Shown here one piece after another: positions 1 through 4,298 of a stretch of DNA of 5,300 nt. The stretch is taken from NCBI GenBank assembly GCA_021778375.1, contig JAJYCM010000198.1, positions 1-5,300 of the forward strand, in the 5' to 3' direction. The notes under the pieces were generated by a model, which searched no databases, had not been told where the DNA came from, and worked only from the letters and a program-made list of their open reading frames with translations. A program made the translations under genes and the position numbers. Each line of letters starts with the position of its first letter. Position 1 is the stretch's first letter. The DNA is from Bacteroidota bacterium (GTDB lineage Bacteria; Bacteroidota; Ignavibacteria; Ignavibacteriales; Ignavibacteriaceae).

Positions 1-58
1 TCTTTTCTGATAAAATTCCAACGTTTACCAGTGGCTCATTTAAAAAGTTTTCAATCAT
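1..58 (-). CDS. 5' end of a divergent gene, possibly SpoIID/LytB-domain protein (partial)
   Basis: Reading leftward from the ATG at 58-56, 19 codons stay open to the window edge. They begin MIENFLNEPLVNVGIL. A short leader followed by a P-x-V-x-V-G-I-L strand is how I remember several Bacteroidota SpoIID/LytB-domain proteins beginning. In that family the domain is tied to peptidoglycan remodelling or amidase stimulation. The assignment rests on too few residues to be firm. No Shine-Dalgarno motif precedes the ATG. The gene would be divergent from arginase, with about 150 AT-rich bases between the two starts. It could equally be an unrelated gene or a chance open frame. Confidence 0.4.
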   Translation of the reverse strand, partial: MIENFLNEPLVNVGILSEK

Positions 59-211
59 TTTATGACTTAAATTAATAAATTTAATTTCTATAAAGACAAT
101 ATTTTGCCTCAAAATATAAGAATATGTTTCAACAAATATATAACCAATCGCTGTTGGGTATTACCTATAAACTTTTTAATTTACCTACATATAGATAAAA
201 ATATTTTTATT

Positions 212-1135
212 ATGAAAAAAAATCGTTTGAATGTTATTAACATTATCGGTTTCCCAATGGATTTAGGTGCCGATAGAAGAGGCGTTGACATGGGACCCTC
301 GGCTTTGAGAATTGCCGGGGTAAGAGAAAAACTTGAGAGGCTTGGATACAAAATTATTGACAGCGGTGATATTAATATCCAGATAATGGAACTTCAAAAA
401 ATTACTAATCATAAGCTTAAATATCTAAATGAAATTTTGAAAACTTCTAAAGTACTTGCTAAAAAAGTTGAAAAAGTCCTGGATAAGGGTCAGTTCCCTC
501 TCTGCATCGGTGGAGATCACTCAATGGCTATCGGAAGTATTGCGGGGATTTCTTCTTATTGCAGAAAAAACAAATTGAAACTCGGAGTTATCTGGATTGA
601 TGCGCATGCTGATATGAACACAGATGAAACCTCTCCTTCCGGGAATATCCATGGTATGCCACTTGCTGCCGCTCTTGGATTAGGCAATGAGCATCTAACA
701 AATTTCTATGGGTTTGCCCCAAAAGTTAAACCGGAAAATTGTGCTCTTATTGGTATTAGAAGCATCGACCAGCTTGAAAAATTGAATATAAAAAAGTTAA
801 ACCCTTCCGTTTACACAATGACAGACGTTGATAAACTCGGAATTCATAGAATAATTTCAAGAGTCCTTAAACAGTTTAAGGAAAAAGTCGATCATATTCA
901 CGTAAGCTTTGATCTTGATGCTGTTGATCCCTCTGTCGCTGCAGGTGTCGGTACCCCTGTTCGCGGCGGTTTAAGTTACAGGGAAACCCACCTTATAATG
1001 GAATCTATAGCCGAATGCGGATGCATGTCATCTCTTGAGGTCACTGAAATAAATCCAATTTTAGATAATAAAAATGAAAGTGCTATATTTGCTTCCGATG
1101 TAATTGCTTCTGTTATGGGGCAAAGAATTTTGTAA
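212..1135 (+). CDS. rocF: Arginase (Mn-dependent ureohydrolase)
   Basis: The product is a 307-residue cytoplasmic arginase that hydrolyses L-arginine to L-ornithine and urea. All three ureohydrolase metal motifs are intact: GGDHS (His103), DAHAD (Asp130, His132, Asp134) and SFDLDAVDP (Asp234, Asp236), which supply the ligands of the two-manganese centre. The substrate-loop segment SPSGNIHGMPLA (141-152), the N-terminal RRGVDMGPSALR (22-33), GVGTPVRGG (245-253) and EINPILDNKN (279-288) match the Bacillus RocF type rather than agmatinase or formimidoylglutamase. Length is normal for the family. The frame is open upstream to a TTG at 104, but the extra 36 residues are not arginase-like, so the ATG at 212 is preferred. 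No clear Shine-Dalgarno motif precedes it. A small membrane-protein gene follows after 36 bases, probably on the same transcript. The likely role is arginine catabolism for nitrogen, or ornithine supply. Confidence 0.95.
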   Translation: MKKNRLNVINIIGFPMDLGADRRGVDMGPSALRIAGVREKLERLGYKIIDSGDINIQIMELQKITNHKLKYLNEILKTSKVLAKKVEKVLDKGQFPLCIGGDHSMAIGSIAGISSYCRKNKLKLGVIWIDAHADMNTDETSPSGNIHGMPLAAALGLGNEHLTNFYGFAPKVKPENCALIGIRSIDQLEKLNIKKLNPSVYTMTDVDKLGIHRIISRVLKQFKEKVDHIHVSFDLDAVDPSVAAGVGTPVRGGLSYRETHLIMESIAECGCMSSLEVTEINPILDNKNESAIFASDVIASVMGQRIL

Positions 1136-1154
1136 CCGGGAAATATTCTCCCAA

Positions 1155-1162
1155 AGAGAGGA
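1155..1162 (+). promoter_or_regulatory. Ribosome binding site deciding a TTG start
   Basis: The sequence AGAGAGGA lies 9 bases before the TTG at 1172. An in-frame TAA at 1163-1165 sits directly after it, so translation of the downstream frame cannot begin earlier. The first ATG in the frame comes only at codon 19, inside the first membrane segment. Together these observations make TTG the most likely start. It is the strongest Shine-Dalgarno-like site in the window. Confidence 0.7.
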
Positions 1163-1171
1163 TAAATTCAT

Positions 1172-1675
1172 TTGTATAAAGATCATCTTCTTGTTATTTA
1201 TCTTTTGATTTTTTTAGCCGCTGCTATGATGTTTAGAATATTAGGATTCATTAATACATCGGCTGGAGAAATTTTAAGCTACGTTTTAGCAGCGTATGGA
1301 ATTATTACGGTTTATATTTCCACGGGCAGTAACAAAAAGTTAAATCTATTTTTCGGTACAGTAGTCTTTTTATCGGGTATTATCCTTTTCGTCATTAACA
1401 ATTTTGATTTTTATAATTTATCCGGGATTCTTTTCCCCTCGGTATTTTTTATTATAGGTATAGGCTTTTTGATGCTTTTTATTGATAATCCGTCTGATAA
1501 AAGAATTATAACCGTTGCAATAATTTTTCTTATTTTCGGAATAACGTTAACAATTATACTCGGCACCCCCTCGATCCAATCATTCTATTATGCAATTCTT
1601 TATGTTTCCCAAAAACACTGGCTGTTAGTTTTAATTTTAATAATGATAATTCTTCTTACAAAAAGAGCAAAATAG
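1172..1675 (+). CDS. Small six-segment membrane protein, function unknown
   Basis: I do not recognise this 167-residue protein. It is almost entirely hydrophobic, with six likely membrane segments at about residues 6-26, 31-50, 58-77, 84-104, 111-130 and 149-163. The loops are short (for example TGSNKK at 51-56 and DNPSDK at 105-110), and a basic tail, TKRAK, ends the chain. There is no cleavable signal peptide, no conserved charged residue inside a membrane segment and no obvious catalytic motif, so a transporter or enzyme role cannot be argued. It starts with TTG, supported by a good ribosome binding site and an in-frame stop just upstream. The 36-base gap from arginase suggests co-transcription, but nothing in the sequence shows a functional link. 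Its stop is 15 bases from the stop of the converging anti-sigma gene. It may be a lineage-specific family. Confidence 0.8.
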   Translation: MYKDHLLVIYLLIFLAAAMMFRILGFINTSAGEILSYVLAAYGIITVYISTGSNKKLNLFFGTVVFLSGIILFVINNFDFYNLSGILFPSVFFIIGIGFLMLFIDNPSDKRIITVAIIFLIFGITLTIILGTPSIQSFYYAILYVSQKHWLLVLILIMIILLTKRAK

Positions 1676-1690
1676 CTGTAAAATTATTTA

Positions 1691-2956
1691 TTATAATGAA
1701 CCGGTTAGGAAGATCATGTTACCCGGTCTTATTGCACCGTTAGAAGGTTCTTCGGAAACAATAACTTTTGCTCCGTCTTGACTTGTAATTTCCGGAAGTG
1801 TAAAAGAAAAATAATTTGATCCGCTGACGTTTTTAAAAACCCCCAAAGAACTAGATTTGCCTTTCATGATAATCCATAGCTGATATGCTTTGCCTTGTCC
1901 AAGCAGCGGCATATTAGAAAATTGTAAAAAGCCTTTGCTGTTGTCGAAGCTTATTATAAGCTTGCCATAGGCGGTTGGATTAACTTGCGTGCCCTGTAAA
2001 TTAATGACACGTATATTTTTCGATTGAAAAAGGTTTTCCAGTTCTCTATTTGCGGAAATGTTTGATGAAAGATTTTGAATTTGGTTATTCAGCTTCTCCA
2101 CGTTAGCCTTATAATTTTTTACATCGGAAGAAATTTTATAGTAAGCAAACACAATCGCAGCGGTGACTATAATCAATAATAAAAAGGCAACTGTTATAAC
2201 GGAAGACTTTTCCTTCTCATTTTTATTGCCGTTAGCAAAATCTCCGTGAAGGGTATAAGTTTTCTTTTTCTCTTGATCTTTGAATTTATCAGCAGGCGCT
2301 TCAGCTTTGTGCTCGAGTATGGTTTCGTTAAAGGTTTCACCAGGTTGCTGAAGTTCTTCATCCTCTGTTTTTTTCTGTGCGTTAATATTATTATGAATAA
2401 TTCTATTTGTATCCCTACCTTGAATTTGGGTCTCTTGAAGCGGTCTAAAATATTCAGCATTAGGTTTTTGGGTAGAAACAACTTCAAAGCCGTCTGTTCT
2501 CGTGTTTAGCTTATAGGGATATTCTTCCATCTCGCTCCGGTCAGAAGGAATGGGGGACGAAGATTTCTCCCCTTCTTCGGACTTTTGTATTTCAGCATCA
2601 TCAGGTGTCTTAAATAAATTAGAGGATTTCAGTTCATCACTAGAGTGAAACAGATCGGGCTGGATATCCCCATGTGATTTTTCCATATACGGATTTTCGT
2701 TAGACCTTTTTAATCTTTTTTCATTTCTTATTCTGTAAAGATTGCGTGCAACATTGTCTTTTAACTGCGGCGGTGGCACTTCTATGTTCAATATTGAAGG
2801 TAATAACGAAGCTAAGTTTTGATACTCGCCCAATTCCTGCCATGCAAATTCTCCACCAGATTGTAAATATTCTTCTAAAATATTCAAGTCCTCATCATCT
2901 AAGCATCCCAATGAATAGGCAAATAAATGATCGTAATATTTATCTTGCTCCGACAT
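1691..2956 (-). CDS. Membrane anti-sigma factor with RskA-type C-terminal domain
   Basis: This 421-residue protein is the probable membrane-bound inhibitor of the ECF sigma factor encoded just upstream. Residues 1-76 form a compact acidic helical domain (YYDHLFAYSLGCLDDEDL at 7-24, then EEYLQSGG) that resembles anti-sigma N-terminal domains. It lacks the His-x3-Cys-x2-Cys zinc motif, as RskA-type proteins do. Residues about 77-250 are a polar, charged, low-complexity linker. A single membrane helix lies at about 252-273. A short coiled-coil-like stretch (277-310) leads into an extracytoplasmic RskA-like domain (about 315-421) with the hallmarks GKAYQLWIIMKGK (355-367), LGVF (371-374) and SEEPSNGAIRPG (401-412). 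By family precedent the N-terminus binds the sigma factor and regulated proteolysis releases it. The linker makes the protein much longer than typical RskA proteins of roughly 230-280 residues. The ATG shares one base with the sigma-factor stop, so the pair is probably translationally coupled. Confidence 0.88.
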   Translation of the reverse strand: MSEQDKYYDHLFAYSLGCLDDEDLNILEEYLQSGGEFAWQELGEYQNLASLLPSILNIEVPPPQLKDNVARNLYRIRNEKRLKRSNENPYMEKSHGDIQPDLFHSSDELKSSNLFKTPDDAEIQKSEEGEKSSSPIPSDRSEMEEYPYKLNTRTDGFEVVSTQKPNAEYFRPLQETQIQGRDTNRIIHNNINAQKKTEDEELQQPGETFNETILEHKAEAPADKFKDQEKKKTYTLHGDFANGNKNEKEKSSVITVAFLLLIIVTAAIVFAYYKISSDVKNYKANVEKLNNQIQNLSSNISANRELENLFQSKNIRVINLQGTQVNPTAYGKLIISFDNSKGFLQFSNMPLLGQGKAYQLWIIMKGKSSSLGVFKNVSGSNYFSFTLPEITSQDGAKVIVSEEPSNGAIRPGNMIFLTGSL

Positions 2957-3537
2957 TACGAATCACCCTTAATCAGATTTTCTTTAAGATTTGAAAGTGC
3001 TATTTTCAATTTTGATTTAACAGTCGGAAAAGGAATGTTTAGTTTGGCAGCAATTTCTTTTTGAGTTAAGCCTTCATAATATGCAAGATACAAAACATAC
3101 TGCTGTGCTTCCGTCAGGTTGTTAAGTGCGGACTCAACATTATCTTTTAAACTAAGTGCAGTTTTTAAATCAAGAGGATCTATTGCTTTTGAAAGATGCG
3201 GAATGATAAATTCTTCTTCATAAGAATCGGTATATTCTTTTACTTCTTTTTCCGGGTGTGTTTTGCGAATTGTATCTGTGGCTTTGTTCCTGGTAAGAGT
3301 TACGAGCCATGTATAAACGTTAGCAGAGTTGAAATCAAATAGGTTTGCCTTCCGCCAAATAATAACAAAAACATCCGAAAGAACATTTTCAGCAATACTT
3401 TCTTCTGATACAATTTTTTTTATTACCGTATAAAGCAAAGGCGAATAACGATTATACAACGCTTCTAACGCCCTTGAATCGTAAGACGCAACTCGTTCCA
3501 ATAGTTCCAAATCAGTTGAAGATGTACTAACAGCCAA
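2956..3537 (-). CDS. ECF (group 4) RNA polymerase sigma factor
   Basis: This 193-residue sigma-70 family protein has only regions 2 and 4, the ECF layout. Region 2 spans about residues 20-93 and includes the -10 recognition part YTWLVTLTRNKATDTIR (75-91), equivalent to the usual W-L-x-x-I-A-R-N-x-x-x-D-x-x-R. Region 4 spans about 130-186, with the helix-turn-helix LTQKEIAAKLNIPFPTVKSK (157-176). The arrangement with an RskA-type partner resembles SigK/RskA-like systems. The start is taken as TTG at 3537: the frame is open back to a TAG at 3588-3586, but no ATG occurs upstream, and the protein has no internal methionine. A Bacteroidota-type promoter would place the transcript start about 30 bases before this TTG, which fits. 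The anti-sigma gene overlaps the stop by one base (TAATG). The signal sensed and the target genes are not visible here. Confidence 0.93.
   Translation of the reverse strand: MAVSTSSTDLELLERVASYDSRALEALYNRYSPLLYTVIKKIVSEESIAENVLSDVFVIIWRKANLFDFNSANVYTWLVTLTRNKATDTIRKTHPEKEVKEYTDSYEEEFIIPHLSKAIDPLDLKTALSLKDNVESALNNLTEAQQYVLYLAYYEGLTQKEIAAKLNIPFPTVKSKLKIALSNLKENLIKGDS
2962..2970 (-). promoter_or_regulatory. Ribosome binding site of the anti-sigma gene
   Basis: On the minus strand AAGGGTGAT ends five bases before the anti-sigma ATG at 2956. Its GGTGAT part matches the 3' half of the standard Shine-Dalgarno sequence. It lies inside the last codons of the sigma gene, as expected for coupled translation. 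Confidence 0.45.
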
Positions 3538-3574
3538 AATTTCTCGCTTTTTATCTTTGACTCTAAATCCTATA

Positions 3575-3605
3575 CAAAAGTAAAGCTAAGCATTCTAAAA
3601 ATCAA
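3575..3605 (-). promoter_or_regulatory. Bacteroidota-type promoter of the sigma/anti-sigma operon
   Basis: On the minus strand TTG (3605-3603) and TACTTTTG (3582-3575) are separated by 20 bases. This matches the -33 TTG and -7 TAnnTTTG elements described for the housekeeping sigma factor of Bacteroidota, including an exact match at all fixed -7 positions and spacing within the accepted 17-23. Transcription would start near 3568, leaving a leader of about 30 bases before the TTG start codon at 3537. This suggests the operon is read by the main sigma factor. I see no GGAAC-type ECF element in the same orientation, though an ECF site of unknown consensus could be missed. Confidence 0.6.
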
Positions 3606-3616
3606 TCTTTTGCATC

Positions 3617-3645
3617 ATTCGAAAACGGAACAATAATTTTCGAAT
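3617..3645. repeat. Perfect 9-bp inverted repeat upstream of the sigma promoter
   Basis: ATTCGAAAA (3617-3625) and TTTTCGAAT (3637-3645) are exact reverse complements around an 11-base spacer. The near arm lies 12 bases beyond the -33 element of the predicted sigma promoter, at roughly -50 to -77 from the inferred start. That position and symmetry suit a dimeric activator or other regulator. No regulator gene lies nearby. The arms are AT-rich, so chance is possible. Confidence 0.45.
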
Positions 3646-3781
3646 ACGATTCATCCTCTAACTTTTATAGCATCTAACCAAAAAAGATTGTCGAAGGGGG
3701 CTGAGAGAAGGAAGATGCATGAATAAGTCTGTGCCATTTTGGCCGATTTTTTTTCTGGAATAATTGGATAAGAAAGTAAAA

Positions 3782-3838
3782 ATCCCGAAGGGATGAAATT
3801 ATTATAGCAAGCTATAATAATTTTACCTCTTCGAGGGT
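3782..3838. repeat. Long imperfect palindrome with three hairpins
   Basis: The core is a perfect 13-bp inverted repeat (3796-3808 and 3811-3823, AAATTATTATAGC and its complement) around only two bases. Its left flank is a 5-bp hairpin, ATCCC-GAA-GGGAT (3782-3794). Its right flank is a 4-bp hairpin, CCTC-TTC-GAGG (3826-3836). The flanks also roughly complement each other (CCCGAAGGG against CCTCGAAGAGG read on the other strand), so the whole element can fold as one long arm or as three hairpins. It resembles dispersed palindromic elements I recall from Bacteroidota and Ignavibacteriota intergenic DNA. It is not a classical terminator because no T-run follows a GC-rich stem. Confidence 0.75.
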
Positions 3839-3878
3839 TATATCATATATTAAAGCCGACATTTCAAGAAAAAATAAA

Positions 3879-3906
3879 AGGCTTGTTTTAGGCTTGGCAG
3901 AAGCCT
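3879..3906. repeat. Repeated AGGCTTG with a 6-bp hairpin
   Basis: AGGCTTG occurs at 3879-3885 and again at 3890-3896. The second copy pairs with AAGCCT at 3901-3906, giving a perfect 6-bp stem with a 5-base loop. No T-run directly follows on either strand, so a terminator role is weak. The meaning is unknown. Confidence 0.4.
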
Positions 3907-3962
3907 CGCAGACATAGGGAAAATGTAGGCAAAAATGAATATGGGTGTGACAAAATTGGCAG

Positions 3963-3998
3963 ACAAGTAACGAGTAACAAGTGATAAAGTGACGAGGG
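3963..3998. repeat. Degenerate 7-base tandem array
   Basis: Five successive units follow the pattern ACAAGTA: ACAAGTA (3963), ACGAGTA (3970), ACAAGTG (3977), ATAAAGTG (3984, one extra base) and ACGAGGG (3992). The substitutions are mostly transitions, which suggests slipped-strand growth followed by decay. No protein is encoded here. Confidence 0.65.
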
Positions 3999-4038
3999 GG
4001 GCGTGTCTCAGAGTTAATATGAGAAGAATGCTCTGTGT

Positions 4039-4095
4039 GGGATTTCTCCTTCGAAGACCTGTCTACCGGACAGGCATACTCAGTCGAAATGACAG
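4039..4095 (+). repeat. Interspersed repeat copy 1, carrying an inner hairpin
   Basis: The unit opens with GGGATTTCTCCTTCGA (4039-4054) and closes with TCGAAATGACAG (4084-4095). Between them lies a separate perfect hairpin, CCTGTC-TACCG-GACAGG (4058-4074). The inner hairpin looks like a second small element placed inside the first, because copy 3 has the same two ends with only seven bases between them. Confidence 0.65.
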
Positions 4096-4117
4096 CTGTT
4101 TACTTCTGTCATATCGA
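4084..4117. repeat. Inverted repeat joining copies 1 and 2
   Basis: TCGAAATGACAG (4084-4095) and CTGTCATATCGA (4106-4117) are reverse complements at 11 of 12 positions around a 10-base loop. The arms are the tail ends of two oppositely oriented repeat copies. A second, nested symmetry, CTCAGTCG (4079-4086) with CGACTGAG (4127-4134), is perfect over 8 bp and would compete with the first fold. Confidence 0.65.
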
Positions 4118-4140
4118 AGGAGTCATCGACTGAGATATCC
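4106..4140 (-). repeat. Interspersed repeat copy 2, inverted
   Basis: Read on the minus strand it runs from GGATATCTC (4140-4132) to TCGATATGACAG (4117-4106). It keeps both end blocks of the family with one change in each and a 14-base middle that differs from the other copies. It faces copy 1 tail to tail across 10 bases. Confidence 0.55.
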
Positions 4141-4171
4141 TATGTTCAACTCGGGTGACTGGGCTATACAT

Positions 4172-4199
4172 GGGATTTCTCCCTCCGGTCGAAATGACG
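4172..4199 (+). repeat. Interspersed repeat copy 3, compact form
   Basis: This 28-base copy has the start block GGGATTTCTC (4172-4181), a 7-base middle CCTCCGG and the end block TCGAAATGACG (4189-4199). It looks like the basic form of the family. I recall near-identical strings scattered between genes in many Bacteroidota and related draft genomes, a memory I cannot verify here. Confidence 0.65.
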
Positions 4200-4211
4200 C
4201 TTATAAAAAGA

Positions 4212-4242
4212 GGGATTTCTCCGGAGTTGATTGAGAAATTTC
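4212..4242 (+). repeat. Interspersed repeat copy 4, diverged hairpin form
   Basis: It begins with the same GGGATTTCTC block (4212-4221) but ends in GAGAAATTTC (4233-4242). The two ends pair over 10 bases, 8 as Watson-Crick and 2 as G-T in RNA, around an 11-base loop. It therefore forms a stem-loop 57 bases before the acyl-CoA synthetase start. It may be a remnant of the family or two head-to-head half copies. Confidence 0.5.
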
Positions 4243-4298
4243 TTTTAAGTAAAGAAAAGTATCTTTAATTTTCGGCAAAGATTTAACCGGGAAAGAAA

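Larger units (their letters stand above)
3541..4298. other. Repeat-rich intergenic region between two divergent genes
   Basis: These roughly 760 bases separate the divergent sigma-factor and acyl-CoA synthetase genes. I find no open frame with protein-like composition. From left to right the stretch holds the sigma promoter, a 9-bp inverted repeat, a featureless part (about 3650-3780), a long palindrome, a small hairpin, a 7-base tandem array and a cluster of interspersed repeats, ending in an AT-rich leader before the ATG at 4299. No clear promoter for the rightward gene was found. No transposase, tRNA or convincing terminator is present. Confidence 0.75.

Noticed and set aside
133..140. Minus-strand TATATTTG, an exact -7 match that could serve the leftward gene
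   Set aside because: There is no TTG at 17-23 bases upstream, so only half of the promoter is present.
154..182. Sigma-70-like promoter TTGGGT-N17-TAATTT for arginase
   Set aside because: The -10 match is poor and such matches are frequent in AT-rich DNA. It also does not fit the Bacteroidota -7 pattern seen at the sigma operon.
104..211. A longer arginase starting at TTG 104
   Set aside because: The 36 added residues do not resemble arginase N-termini, whereas the ATG at 212 gives a family-typical beginning and length.
1133..1143. TAACCGGGAAA, repeated exactly at 4284-4294
   Set aside because: Shared 11-base strings are expected by chance in a window of this size, and the two contexts (a gene end and a ribosome binding site) are unrelated.
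1676..1690. A bidirectional terminator between the converging genes
   Set aside because: The gap is only 15 AT-rich bases and I find no stem followed by a T-run there or in the adjoining codons.
3731..3754. Intrinsic terminator: GCC-ATTTT-GGC followed by eight T
   Set aside because: The stem is only 3-4 bp, the T-run starts several bases after it, and no plus-strand gene lies upstream to be terminated.
3693..3793. TPP (thiamine) riboswitch, because of GGGGGCTGAGAG and a later CTGGAATAAT
   Set aside because: The second conserved half of the aptamer is not matched in order, no stem partner for the bases before CTGAGA is present, and the downstream gene is unrelated to thiamine.
3989..4234. 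An 81-codon plus-strand open frame beginning at GTG
   Set aside because: It runs through the tandem array and all four interspersed repeats, its translation is rich in Arg, Ser and Cys with no domain-like pattern, and no ribosome binding site precedes it. It is best read as repeat DNA.
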